Positions 38,200 through 51,630 are shown, counted from the first letter of the stretch. The stretch: 64,000 nucleotides of DNA from Hydractinia symbiolongicarpus (GCF_029227915.1 NC_079883.1:13766001-13830000); one strand, 5' to 3'. The notes: generated by a model not told the origin, from the letters alone. Program-made: numbers and translations.

Positions 38200-41100
38200 T
38201 CAAGATTTTAGTTTATTCCAATTGATACCAGAGAAGAACGGATGTGACTTGATCTCCTCACTACCGCTTGGTCCAGAACCTAAATTTAGAATATATTAAA
38301 AACTAATTACGTTATTCGTGTCAGTTTTCACGCAGAAAATCTATTTTATCGAGTATTAACTTCTGCGCAAGTTCACAAACACCACGACAAATTTGTTGAA
38401 CTGAAGTTTTTAGCTAAACAACATAGAGGTTTATTCTCCAAAAAAAAAAATAATAATAATAATAATGTGACGAAACTGGTGGTGTTACTTCTGTTTAAAA
38501 TATAGATTCTTTTTTTAATTTAATCGTTGAGTCATTTATCCTTGACAAAATTAGTTTAATTAAGGTAAGAGCTGTTTATTACCGCACAGAAACTAGGCTG
38601 CTAAAGATTAACTTTCAACATCTGCTAGTAAGTGGGCCCGTGGAAAAACCCATGGGTTCGCTTGTCTTTTTTATACCGCATTGTGTGCGTCTCGCTAGTT
38701 GCGGTACAATTTTGTGCGACAGACAGACAGACGTATACGGGTATTTTTATAGATATACTAAGGCGATACTTAGACCAAGATTACATCTAGTTTTCTCAAC
38801 ATTCTCTTTGTATTTTTTTTATAAATCAAAACAACCCTATTTCGTTGTTACTGTGAGAAGTAAATTTAGTAGCCTCGTTACAGCTACTACTAACTTTCGC
38901 GAAATATGTCTTCTCATTTTCTTCGCGAAATAGCTAATTTACGACAAAAACGCGACAAAAAAACAACAACAATTCGTAACCATCGTCGTAACACCTACCT
39001 AATCTTTCTTTCGGATCGTATTTTAACAACTAAATAAAAAACATCTAAAATTAACCTTTAAACATAATTATCGCTTTTTACAAGTTTGCACAACCTACAG
39101 TTTACAAGTAGTTATGCCAAATAAAGTGAAAAATTTTTCGCGCTCTTTTCAGTCTTGACGTTACCTTAAACCAATAAAATTAATAACATTTTTGTTTTGA
39201 CCTTTTAAATTTCGCGCTCAGGCTTTGACGTGTTTTTCCCACATTGAAAATTATACAGTTTTATTATGAAATCAAGAAAATCAATTTGTCAATAGCTTTC
39301 AAACCTATCTAATACAGATACAACACCAGCATAAAGAATAGGAAATCTCACAACAAAGTCGACATCAAAACAAAACAGAGAACTAAAACTCTCTTCCCTG
39401 GATCGGAATGTATTTAATTAATAGAACAAACAAAACCCCGACCATTGCGAAAATTACTTACACCAGCAAGTAAGGAACAGGCTTCGTTACTCACTCTTCG
39501 TGGCAAAGTGATGATTGATCGATTGTTTATACCATCCGGATGACACAAGCACAACGACTAAATAAGTAAGGAAATATCATTTTGCGGTATTTCCATTTCG
39601 TGTATTGCATTATTGTTTGTGTTGCATCAAATTTACACATGCCCTTTAATTTTAAACTATGTTTCCTAAAAAATCACTTCAAAACAAAATAGGATACGTA
39701 CTGCATTACTTGGAGGTAGAATAGAAAAACTGGATTGCCTTTGATTGCTATAGTTGCGCCAGACACGACAGCATGAACTTTAGATTACGAACTTATATAT
39801 GCCACATCTTCACGTAAAGGGGAAAAGACGTTGCGTGGCTGGCAGCATATGCCAAAACGATAAAATGCGAAATGCAAATTATTTTTAATCAATTCCCTAT
39901 TGCATGTCTTTCGTGTCATTTCTCGCAATGATATATGTGGGTTACTTACTTGTACTTAGAAGGATAAAGATTGTTGCAGATTGCATTTGTTAAACAAAGA
40001 ATTGCGTATAATAAAAAAGACTTACTTCTCCAGTTAATAATTCAAATATTATCGCGCCATAACTCCACCAGTCAGTCGAATTATCTGGTTCAAATACACC
40101 GTTCACTTCTAAAAATTATAGAGTGAAATACAAATGCTTTTATGCAGTCATGGAGGCGTGTAGCCTTCACAGTGTAGTATAAAACATGAAAAAAACTTTA
40201 AGAGTCTATGGATATGGATATGGATATGGAATATGACAGTCATTTTTTGTTAAACATTTAAACAAATAACGCTGCAGCACATTTAAGATAGTAAACTCAG
40301 AAACACCACCGCGATTAATTGAGGGCATATTTTAAAAAAAACACCAGCATCCACTTCGAAGTTCGGAAACACAAGTAAAGATGCATGTCATTTCTATACT
40401 AGGTTTACGCAATTAGAACTTGTCAAAATTCACTTGTGAAACATTTAAAACAGGCTTCGAAACGCAGGTTATTTGATTAAATCCCAACTAACATGATGTG
40501 TTTATTGTTGCTGACGTCAAGATGGACATATTCCTCAAATTTCGGGACCTTCGTGGTTCCTGACCTGTATTATTCTGTGAGGCAGACGTGCGAGAAGTGT
40601 GACTAGCGCATTTTAAACACTGCTTTCCTAGCCTCCGCATCTAAAAAAGTATCACTTCCACAGCCTACCAGCTGCGGAGAATTGGCAAGCTGATGCTTTA
40701 TTTATCAACTTTGTAAAATTCCCGAAAAAGTGTCACTGTGTCAGAAACTAGCAATAACAACATTCAAAAAAATCCTCTTACCAGGAGAAGTGTACATGTT
40801 ACTAACAGCATCCGGATCCAACGTGTAATCGATTCCTTCTACATTTGAAAAATAAGTAAGCTTGATATTCCCTTGGGAGTCGATCAATATGTTTCGAGGA
40901 TTTAAATCTCTAAAATCAATAACCTTAGGTAAATTTTTTCAAATTTCAAGATACTTATCGAAAATACTTACAGGTTACGGGTAGTTAATTTCGCGGGTAC
41001 CTAAATCCCGGCGGTAGGTAATTGCGTAAGTGATGATCGTCCGCAGAATATTTCGCGAGTAATAATCCTTACGAATAACTCGGAAATATAAGAAATATTT

Positions 41101-44100
41101 ACAAATATTTTTAAAAATAAGCCTTGTAGTTTAGAATACCCAATAATCACCTCCAACACGATTCTTAACTTTCCATTTCTTAAACAACCATTCGCATCTC
41201 CTGCGCACACTTAGTTTCGCTAATTTTGCCAAACACAGCACAAAAACGCAAAAATTAACATCCGCTAAAATTAGAGGTAGGCATGTCTGTAAATGTTTAG
41301 CTCGTTTCGATTTTAGAAGTAGTTTTGCTGGCGTAAGCCTAACGATTAACGTAATAGTAACGATTGGCGTAACCGTAACCATTGACGTAATCGTAACGAT
41401 TTGCGTAATCGCAACGATTTGCGTAATCGTAACGATTAACGTAATCGTAACGATTAAAGCGTTTCAACTGATCTCGTACGTCTTTGGTTTTAAACAGAGA
41501 TTTAATTTTGTTTTAAATATTTTGGTTTTATAGATTTTGAATATTTAATCAATATTATACGAATTTAAAGGTGACAGTCATAGCTTACCTTTTTTACACA
41601 GGAAGCATTTTATGCTACGATAAGTCGCAAAAGTTTTTCGCGAGAGCATTGATCAAAACATTGATTAGTTAACCTATACCAAAATCAAGTTATTTTGTCG
41701 TTGCTACAACATTATTTTTTTTGTCTTGCTTTTTTATACCGATGAAAATCTATAGTTTGCTTAAATTTTAGTTTGACAAAAACTTTTTTTCAGCAAATAT
41801 CGGTTTACATAAAAAATAATTTTATAGGTTCAGGTAGAAAAACTTAACCATGCTCATGGAAAATTACATTACTCAGTTCAAAAACCTTTTAAAAATCTCC
41901 AACTCATTCCGATTGGCGAGTGCATGTTCGGCTACTCCACCACCTCGTTAAAACATTCTTAACACCCATGTCAATATAGTTTGCATTCGTTTGCTAAACG
42001 TCTAAGCTTATATACTTACCTACACATCACGCCTTTTGAATGCAGCTCCATTATTCCATGTGCTATCTGGGCAATCCAGAGGCGCATGTCGTCTTCCGTC
42101 AAGAGAGGTTCACGTGATGTCGACTTTTTAATTTTACATGTCAATGTTGTCGACGAATTTTGCTGACATAGCTCCGACGTGCCTTGCTTTGTGTAGTTAT
42201 TACATGGAATATCAACAATGTCTGTATACTCGTGATTGGATGAATTCTCAATGAGAGAGTTATCGCAGTCCGTAGCGTTCCAAGAATGGTGTGATTCGAT
42301 ACACGACGAATATCTTTGGTTATAAGTGTTAAACAACGACATACCTAAGTAATCCCATAACTTTCCACCGGATATATATTCCAAAAGTAAATATACCCCC
42401 GTTGGTTTTTCAACACAGTTCAAGAGGTTAACCATAAACTTGCAGTTGTAGAGATTTCTCGGCTGTTTGTTATTCGACTTCTTAGGAGGCGTAAAACGTT
42501 TGTACTCTCCACCTTGCTTGTGCAACACTTTCATCACGTACACTTCATCGGAGAAGACTTTCTGAACTAACATGACTTTGTCGACGACACCAAACACTTT
42601 TACATCGCTTAAACGAAACCTCCACTTGTTATCCTCGCAAAAGGGATTCACGCCGTCAATTATTTGCTTGTCTTCGTTCGCTTTTAGGTTAGAATTGTAT
42701 AGTTCTTTCGCGCGTAGCAAATATTGCGCTGTTTTCCTTCGAACAGCATCCCGTCTTTCAACGTTTTCATCACTTTGCACACCGCGGAGGAGCAGGCCGA
42801 TGCCAAATTTGTACATGTCAAATGCCGACTCGATGTTTCCTAACTCTTCTTGTTCGATAGCATTACTCATCGCAACGCTCGCCTGGAACACGTAATCGTC
42901 CTCTTCGACAGTTTTTTCAATGATCTTGGACATTTTCGCGTCGACTTGAAACTTTTTATGCAAATCCTGAGCAGAAAGATTGGGACTCACAATGTCAGTA
43001 TTGTTTTGGTTGTCATCAAAAGCTTGCGCTGTCGCAGGTGAGCAAGACAAACCGTTCTCACATTCTGGAATATCTTCAAGGTTTGGGGAGGAATAATTAT
43101 CATTTAACGGTTCACTAAGCAATACACTTGCCTCGTCGCTGATACTTTCTCTAGGCGTAACAGGAAACTCGTCGGCTGCTTCCGAGGCTAAACTTTCAAT
43201 ATCGTCACCGCATATTGAACGAGCTTCTTGGAGCCAGGACTGACGTCCGTCGTCGCTTTGTATGGAGACAAAAACGTTGTCTTCTTCCCCTTCACTGTTA
43301 GTTTCGTCGTAGCTCTCTAGAAAACAATTGTTCAAGGGATCGCTAATAGTGTCTTCTTCGCTAGTCGGACTAACTGATGCAAGCGAGTGATTTTCATTGC
43401 CATGGACCACTGCATTGTTATCAACTAAAAGAAAACGTTTATTAGCTTTGAAAAATTAATACAGATTCTTTCTTTTTTCTTTTTTCTTTAGAGACAGAGA
43501 GCAGAATAAAATTCTTCCACTTATGTTTTGTTTACGAAGGTTTTATGGTCCGCTCATGCCGCCCCCAATTTAATCAGGGCAACTGGTGACTGGCACCTTG
43601 CATATTTTAACTGGTCCACGTTATATCACTTTTCAAAATACACTACACTCAAAGCAGTATCACGCAGTGTGCGCTTTAATAGATTTGTGACATACTATAA
43701 CACCACCCTAACTACGGCGTTCAACTAGAGGTGCGGCACGGTTTACCTGCACTTTAGCGCTTGATTACTGGTGCATTAACTTGGCGTCGAAAGGCCGGGT
43801 CTTCCAGCTAGTATCACCTATAATATAATACTCAACATTCCATCTGTAAGCCAGTCATGGGCGAATTTCGTGGATTTTCTCGACGGATGAATTTCCACGA
43901 GGTTTACGAAAAACTAAAAGTCAGAAAATTGCAGCTATACTTACCATTTACAATTTCTGTTGCTTCTACGGGTAAATCTGCTGATGACGTTGCTATGCTG
44001 GCAGCTTGATTTAAGTACGGTGTAATTTGGCTGACCCCATTCTAAGAATCAGATTCAGTTATTAATGTACAAACATAAACTTAAAAAAAAACTTTTATCG

Positions 44101-47100
44101 TTTAATTTCATAATCTAACACCTTGCCAAATTAACAAACGGTTAACGAGTTCTGTGGATGCAAGATTGATTTGCATTTACACAGAATCGAAGAGTCCCTA
44201 AAAACAGCATTTCTTTCACCTACAAGCAAACTATTCCTCTTACGTCCCTTGAAATATTGTACAGGTTATAGCCTTATGCGTTCCCAAATACTTTTGCAGT
44301 ATTTGTCTTTCCCCAAAAGATAGGAGTAAGATATGGTACTTGTGTAGTTTAAGAAACTTACTATCCCTTCCTATGCCAAACAACATGATTTTTTCAAAAT
44401 TGATCGTATCGTTGAAAAGTGTATTTTTGTTAGAACTAATGTACGACTTATTCAAAGCTTTTCAGGGTGTACAAACAGGCGCAAAACATTCCTCTAGATC
44501 TTCCTCTAAAAAAAATCATTCCATTTACCTCCCCCTTTGGAACTCTTCACCCCCATAAACTTTATTTTCCAAATATGACTTCAGCCTCCTGGTATTAAAT
44601 AATACTTTTATTACTACAAATAATTACCCAAAACAACCCTCGTCCCGCGCGCGCCATCTGCGCCCACCCTTACTTACCTCTATGAATGACTGGAAGGATT
44701 TGTGGAATAGCATTTCAGAGTATAAAATTATAAATTGCAGCAATTTTAGGGATGATTGTCTTCGTTCTTCAATAACGGCTTCGTCGAAACGTCCTAAAGA
44801 TCAGTGTACATGGGTAACTAACATATTCGGTATTTGTGCTGATTGTATGTTGTACATTTAAAGGTTGATGTAGGGAACCTTTCTCGATGCTGAAACTATA
44901 TATTCTTGCGCTTTAGTAAAATTTCAAAAATAATACACCATCCAACAAATTTTCGTTACTTAAAAAAATTATTGTTAAAAAATTATCATCAAAAAATGCT
45001 ATCATCATTTGTAAATTTGCAACATGGGTGGCGAATTCATTTGAACACGTTATAATTGGCTAATTAAAGGGTAATAATTTTCGTGAGAGCTGATTTTTGC
45101 GAAGTTAGCAAGTTCTAATATCTCGCAAGAATTAAATTTTGAAAATTTAGAATTTGAATAACTATATGTAATAGAACATAAATTAAGTTGATATTTAGGT
45201 ATCTATTATATGGTGTTAGTTAAATGAAACGGAAATAAATACTTTAAATCCTTTTCTAAAAAATAACAAGACGTATGATATACGCAAACAACCTCGCCAA
45301 AAAAGTGTATAAAAAGCTGAAGTTAGACACGACATATTTTGCTATTCGGATAGGCAATAATATTGATAGAAAATTTCTCGAAATTTCAATTTTCGTTAGG
45401 TCAGTCTGTAAACACGTCCTCGCGGGCGAGATAGTAAAAAGAAAAAAAAAGTAAAAATAGTTACCAAGATGAGATTCGAACACACGACTACTCCCGTGTC
45501 GGTGCTCAGAGAGGCAAAAATTTCCATTCTTGTAGGACACATTTGCGTTTTAATACAAGCTCACGAGCTTGTAAAAAAAACAAATTTCACAAATAACAAA
45601 TTCCCAAATAATCAAAGCTTTGATAAAATAATGTGTTTTATCTATAATATCTTACTGCAACCCTGTGAAAAATTTTGGGAGGAAATATTATAAAAACAGA
45701 AGATTTACAAGACAAGAAAGAGCAGAAATCGGAACTGAAATAGTCCATTCCAATAAGTTAGCTCTTAAAAGTCACTTCAATTTTAGGGGTTTTCATGGTC
45801 TGCTAGAGACCTTATATTTACAGTTAGAAAATATATATATAGTATATAAAGTTTTATAGACAAAGTAATTTGCCAGCATAAATAGAAAAGTAAAATGCGT
45901 ATAATTTCCTATAAAATTCCAGTCTTACCGAAAAAATGTCCTTTTGCAAAGTCTGGAAATGATTGCTTGAAATCATTGGGGAAGTCAGCCTTTAATTCTT
46001 TATACAAGCGCTTGAAATCATTGAATCTTTTCCACCCTAGAAACTAAATACAAGATTATACGTAGCACTGCATTAATACCCTTCAATGATGATTCATTAA
46101 AGGGGCAGGGGTTACAACCTTAATGACAGAATAAAACTAGAAACTAAAACCTTGTAGATTACCACAAATATCTTGTATATATTTTTGGAAAAGACCAGCA
46201 AACTTCTTTGGCTTGATAATGTATCATTAGTTTTTAAATTTATCATTCTTCTGGTCTGATATCAAAGTTAGGTAAACCAGATTTGGGGTCTGACCGTGTG
46301 TTTTTGGTTTCTTGGTCTATTACTCATTAAAAGTTGTTTTCATCATCAATTCAGCTGCTTTTAATGGTCACATTGGGGTGGCAATAACATGCCATACATA
46401 TTCCAAATTAAAGATAAAAATTCCTATATGTAAACTGAATTGTACTGAAATATTTATCTTTAACATAATTTATTTTGTGGGACGCGTTTTTGCAAATAGG
46501 GTACCCAGAAATATATTTGCAGGACTTGTTTTTGCAAATGAGCAGTTTTAAGGATAAACCTTTGTAATGAAGGAAGAAATGTTGTTGTTTTTATTTTCTT
46601 TAAAATATTGGCCAAATACCTATTATATTGTAATAATGCACTTTATAGTGAACAAAAGATTGTGTGTAATAAGTACAAGTTAAAAAAATATTAAAAAAAT
46701 ACTATTTTAACATATTATGTGAAGGCTGTTTATATTAATATTGAGGATTAGTTTAATGTGTCACATCGTTGTAAAACATTTGACATTGTCAGATTCACGC
46801 ACAAGAAGTTTGCGTCTGGGTAGAGCCCTTCATGGAAGATGTACTTATATGTCTAAAATATTTATAATGCATATATAGCTGATAACTGTGGCAAGTTTGG
46901 CACCTAAGAACATGTCCCCTTGCTTTAATAAAAAAACATGCCAACCTCATATCCTGGATGCTCTTTGTGACTTCCATAAATCTAAACAGACAAAACTTAA
47001 AAAATTATATCTTTAGCTAAATTTTTTGATAAGGTAAAATTTGACAACATCAACAACTTCAAAACAAAATCATGAGAAGTCAAAACTCCGTGATAATTTT

Positions 47101-50100
47101 TATAGCAGAGGGAAGAAGGGGGCAGGGAAATTTCATTAGAAAAATTGTCCATAGGAACATGTGTCAGAAGTCATAACAATGGATTATTAAAGGCAATGCA
47201 GTAAGGATGGCCCCTGCTTGCTGTATGTACCACCTGGTACAATCTACACCTTGTTCAGTCTATGCAGATTTTTATCTTTGACTGGGAAAGCCCTATCCAC
47301 ATGTGGAACCATCTTATTTGCTTTATTAGGTCAAGGGTTTTTATGGATAAAAATGGATGTTTAAAACAAACTTTTACCACTGTCTTTTCAGTGGTTAGTT
47401 TTAAACTGTCAAAACTGTAATGTCAGGGGCTTACATTAGTAAAAAGGACTAGTCATCCTAATCAGGGTGTCATACAACAATATCCTTTCTGTACTGAAAT
47501 GTTTATACTTCTGAAAATACTTTATTAGGAAAACCCTTCCAAAAAAGATTTTTAAGATTTTCCTTTCTGAAAATAAATAAGCATTTATTTTTTTGCTAAC
47601 AGATAAAGCCTTCAGTAAAATATTTACATCCAAATGATCTGGAACGTTTTACAAAAGCCCATACGAATTTTCATTAATTAATTAGCCCATGCTTTCATAA
47701 TTTTGGTCAAAAATATCATTCTTAACAGTCTCATCTAGTGTGTAAAAAAATTAACTACTTATCACTAAAAATGGTTTAATTAGATTTAGACTGGGCGAGA
47801 CATTATAGTCTGTTACTATAGCTACATAAGCATATTATATATTAAAGTTATTTACAACAGTTTTGGCACTGTGTACTCTTCTTTTTTGAGTGTTAAAAAG
47901 CTCCTCCTAGGTTTGTATGCATATGCTTCAATTTAACCACAGTTACTTGAAATGTGACCAACACAACAAGTGTTTAATATTCTTTGCAAGACTCCTTTAT
48001 CATTAAAACAAGACACAATATTTATTTCTCTCAACCAATCAGGGATTTACCTTTGTGTAATTATAGACAAATTAGAAGTTACCCTGTCCCACAGAGTCTG
48101 GCTTTATAGCTGCCCGACTTGAAAAATTACAGTACTGATTGAAAAAAAAAGCATTTATTAATTGTTTTATTGGCAAGAAATAAAGTGAAACTTTTTACCA
48201 TAGAAAACCACTGTATTGCAAAAAAATGCCTTTGCCATGGTCACCTTTGTGCAATTAAACTTAATTAGGCCCAGTCAAAAAGGGCGTTTTTTATCACGTT
48301 CAGAAAAATAATACATTTAAAGATAATTTTAAGAAAACTAAAAAAGGACACTCCTATTCAACGAGCAGCTTTTATTCGTAACGCTTTAGAGCCTATTACT
48401 TAGTTTATGTTTCAATGTATTGAAACTCGATTATACTAAATAGAATCACCTGTACTATATCAGTCTGAGAAACGGAGAACTTTGTTTTGCTGTTTAGCTA
48501 GCCATTTTCTTGTCACTTGTAAAGTTTATAATTATTTAATATAAGATATTGATTTTATGAAAATTACTTACTTACTTTGAGCATAGTGTTTTGTGTGATT
48601 TTTTTTTAAGAAAGCAATCAAAGGTACCGCAAATCCTGGCTAACCAAAATCTGTTTCTACTTCCCTGTACAATTTGTAAACTAGTGCCCAGGTATATTCC
48701 TCCGTATGGGTTGACAGAAGCTCAAAAAAAGGAGATCGGGTTTGGTCAATTTCTGTTCACATGTGGACGTTTTCTGAAAGTTTCCCACTCGTTCAATCAA
48801 CTAACATGAACACAACAAGAACAGAGAAAAATTTGTAGAGTGGTTAAAATCTGAGGAGGGGAATACATCAGCAGACGCGGAAAAAGATCATACCAGTAAT
48901 AATTACAACCATATTTTAAGAACTGGCTTTTATTTCCATGAACAAAATTGCTTAAAATTTTTGCTAGAAGTTATGATAATAACTATGATATTTCTCTTTT
49001 AAAGAATCGTCGTTAAAAGCCTACTATGAAATAGACAAGTATCAAAAATCTTGAATGATACTTTCCTGGTTTGTTGGTGACACTAACGCCTTATTAATTG
49101 TTAGTGAAAAGGAAGAAGCATCATTAAGCTTACTACCAAAATTAAAACATACCCGATTCTGTGTGTGATGACCTTGTGCATCCAGATATATTGAAGTCAT
49201 ATGCTCATGGTTAATTTATTAAACGAATCAAGCAATTGATAGCGTCAAAGTAGAAAAATTCAAGCTTGAAGTATGGCGATTTAAGGCTTTAATAACAAAC
49301 GATAGAAGCGTTATTTATTTATTTTTTGGAGCCATTACAAGTGTACAGGATTAAAAGGAAAACCAAGCGGTAATTGGTTCTGTGAAACCTGTATGGCAAG
49401 TTTTGCAGGTATACATCATATGTATTTTTGTATGTATTATGTAATATATCTCATATGTATCATATGTATTTTTCATTTTCGCTTTCGATTATTTCTCTTA
49501 AACTTCTATTTTTACAGAGGACGAAATATCTGACAAAGAGAATGAGTTAGAGACCAAATGGACTGATTTTCTTAAAAGGACCCTTACAAATGGAGTTTTC
49601 TCTATGCATGTGGAAAAATCAGCAGATACGCAGCACAATATCTGTTAAATCTTAAATCAGGTGGTGCTTTTCAGGTTGCAGCTAACATGCAGGAAATTGA
49701 AAAGAAAGACCCGGAATTTGCTCTACAGCTTGACAAGTACTTAAGAAGCTCGGCATCAGTAGAACTTATTAGTTCTTTCTTATCTAAGAATTTTCCTGAT
49801 GAATTACCATTTGGTAGTAAAAGAGTAAGCATGTTACTGTGCATCCAAGTGAAGCTGTTTACTTTTTTTTAATTTCAGAAAGGTTTACGGTTGTAAAACG
49901 CAGTCATACTTCACTTTTAATAATGCAGTTTGCGCTACAGTGATCGTCAATATTAAAATGCCCTACTTTTGGTGGTTTTTATTCCTCTCCAAAGTCAGTT
50001 AAAAAGGGTCAATATTCAAATAGCCCACTTTGGGTGATTTTTATTTCTGCCCAAAGTCGACCAAAAATAGTCAATATTAAAATGCCCTGCTTCAGGTGGT

Positions 50101-51630
50101 TTTTATTCCTACCCATAGTGGATCAAAAATCGTCAATATTAAAATGCCCTACTTTGGGTGGTTGCTATTCCTGCCCAAAGTTAGTCAAAAATCGTCAATA
50201 TTACAATGCCACTCTATCCAGGCATGCTTTTGCTGAAATAGTTGCAGATTAAAAGTTTAAATTTTGGTTAAATATGTGTTCATAAGAGCGAATTTTTGTT
50301 AAATTAGGCATAAAAATAGTAAAGTAGTTTCAACTGATAAAAGAATGTGTTTTACTTTGGATAGTTTTGCCCTTCTTAGGTTATGATATAAAAATGCCCG
50401 GGCAGCCGCCCTACTTTGGGTGGAACAACCCATCTAAGCTTAATAATAGTTTAAGTCTCAACAATTTTTTCGTAAAAAGATATGGACTGAAAAAGACTTT
50501 TCGCATCTTTCTGCCTGCCACGCAGTTGTTAGAGCAAGAGGAGCTTAACGCGGAAAATGTAAACATTCAATAATTTCTATACATAGAATACAGTGTAAAC
50601 GCAGTACAGTGGTGCTGTAGATTAGTGGTTATGGTTTTCGTACTCTGTGTGGGAGACCGGGTTCAATTCCTCTTGACGGTGATTCAACATGGTTGAGTAA
50701 ATGTTACCATAGCCCTGGTTTAACCCAATCCATGTGAGGGAAATTGGGAAGATGGCACACTGTGTGGGCCGTTGGATGTTGCCGATTCAATTGTACATGC
50801 GTTCCTATGGCTCTCCATCGTTTTACAATATTGGAAAAAAGGAGGTAAAAATCGTGTTTTGTTAGAGACGAAAGCGTGTTTTCTCCAGTTTTTTAACTTC
50901 CGTCGTATCAATATCTTTCAAATTTTCAGGAAACATTAATAATAATAAGATACAACTTATGTGTACTTTTTATTAAAAACAAAATGCGGCAAGACAAGTT
51001 ATCACGAAAAAACGTGTTTTCTCCTTAATAAACTCTTATCTTAAGTGTGATGTTTACCTCCTCTGATCGCAAAATAAGCTGCGATGGAGTGTTAGTTTTC
51101 CTGAATCGTAAAGGTGTATTGGGTCTACGTAGCTCAAAATGAGCATTAAATACTCTAGGACTCTCCATCTAAGCCATGCCACTCCTGGAAATAATAGACA
51201 GGGTATATCCCTCGACATTTGTGAGGCTAGCCATGTAAAATATGCACATCTATCATCATCTAACAAGCCATATTGCATATTTTAAAATATTTGCCCATGT
51301 GATTTTTTTTTATTTTTTTTGCAATAACATCTTTTTCTATCTTTCCTTATATTTTCAATACAGACCAAACGTAAAATTCACAGTTAAAAACATGTAGTTT
51401 TAGAGAATTTTTCGCTAGTTTAGATTTAGTTTAACTTAGATTCTTGTAGTTCTTATTTGATTAAAGCTTCTCCCTCCTCCTGAGAGAGTTTGCCTGAGAA
51501 ACGTCTGGACGCTATCCCTTACCTTTAATTGTAGACGATAAACAGTATGACCAGCATAGGATTTGCGGGGATTAGTGACATCGAATGCTATTTCTTTCTT
51601 TTCCTCCAATGCTTTTCTTATTTTATCCAT
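38200..51630 (-). CDS. RPS6KC1: RPS6KC1-like PX-MIT-pseudokinase protein
   Basis: RPS6KC1 (RPK118) is an endosomal PI3P-binding protein with PX, MIT and a divergent S6-kinase-like domain. The 11 exons, in order, are 51523-51630, 46946-46981, 45929-46043, 44678-44793, 43945-44041, 42020-43424, 40782-40909, 40026-40108, 39462-39557, 38999-39029 and 38200-38279. They total 2295 nt (764 aa), in phase. The PX domain covers about residues 14-120 (FDVTNPRKSYAGHTVYRL, GWKRFNDFKRLYKELK, GRFDEAVIEERR). An acidic linker follows, then MIT at about 333-402 (ASVAMSNAIEQEELGN) and the kinase domain to the end (CRDLNPRNILID, DNSTDWWSYGAIIFELLTGE, LLKYDPKERLG, IKSHPFF). There is no glycine-rich loop and the DFG site reads LTYFS, as in vertebrate RPS6KC1. 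Exon 46946-46981 has a weak GTTGGC donor and is the least certain. Confidence 0.9.
40582..40735 (+). repeat. Dispersed repeat, copy B
   Basis: Diverged relative of 12608-12745, sharing the ordered blocks listed there. It lies in the RPS6KC1-like intron 40109-40781. Confidence 0.5.
40910..42019 (-). other. RPS6KC1 intron with 18-bp tandem array
   Basis: Phase-2 intron between the large exon and the CRDLNPRN exon. It carries the 18-bp array at 41340-41458; the rest is AT-rich with no gene. Confidence 0.65.
41340..41458. repeat. 18-bp tandem repeat
   Basis: About 6.5 copies of a unit of the form GATTNRCGTAATCGTAAC. Six full units follow one another with one to four changes each, then a seventh starts GATTAAAGCG. 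Found inside an RPS6KC1-like intron. It gives a Val/Thr/Ile repeat frame on the minus strand that is not a gene. Confidence 0.9.
48591..49872 (+). pseudogene. Broken coding-like fragments of unknown origin
   Basis: Three plus-strand stretches read like degraded protein sequence. 48591-48809 includes LPCTICKLVPRYIPPYG and LTEAQKKEIGFGQ; 48830-48960 includes REKFVEWLKSEEGN; 49525-49872 includes KENELETKWTDFLKRT then, in another frame, EIEKKDPEFALQLDKYL. They are separated by stops and frame changes and lie antisense inside an RPS6KC1-like intron. They may be the remains of one transposon-borne or host gene. I do not recognise the family. Confidence 0.35.
49941..50212. repeat. 62-bp tandem repeat
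   Basis: The anchor TCAATATT recurs at 49947, 50009, 50071, 50133 and 50195, exactly 62 bases apart, giving four full units and a partial fifth. Each unit reads (C/A)GTCAATATTAAAATGCCC, then a TACTTTGGGTGG block, then TTTTTATTCC and a CTGCCCAAAGT block. The last two blocks are partly complementary, so each unit can fold into a hairpin. Confidence 0.95.
50609..51262 (+). repeat. tRNA-derived SINE, copy 3, interrupted
   Basis: The head has A-box-like TAGATTAGTGG (50618-50628) and B-box GGGTTCAATTCC (50659-50670) about 30 bases apart, as in a tRNA. Body 50671-50780 and 3' part 51116-51262 match the SINE at 4297-4648. About 335 bases of unrelated AT-rich sequence lie between them where the other copies have only about 30, so another sequence inserted into this copy. 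Confidence 0.8.

Larger units (their letters stand above)
46982..51522 (-). other. RPS6KC1 intron 1 (4.5 kb)
   Basis: Starts at a strong donor AAAG|GTAAGG (51522). Contains a 62-bp tandem array (49941-50212), an interrupted SINE (50609-51262) and coding-like plus-strand fragments at 48591-48809 and 49510-49872. No additional RPS6KC1 exon was found. Confidence 0.7.

Noticed and set aside
41131-41382. 83-aa minus-strand frame starting with Val/Thr/Ile repeats
   Set aside because: Produced by the 18-bp tandem array; no splice or family support.
47366-47418. Possible PX exon reading FDSLKLTTEKTVV on the minus strand
   Set aside because: The frame does not agree with the phase-0 donor of the first PX exon and the phase-0 start of the next; exon 46946-46981 fits both.
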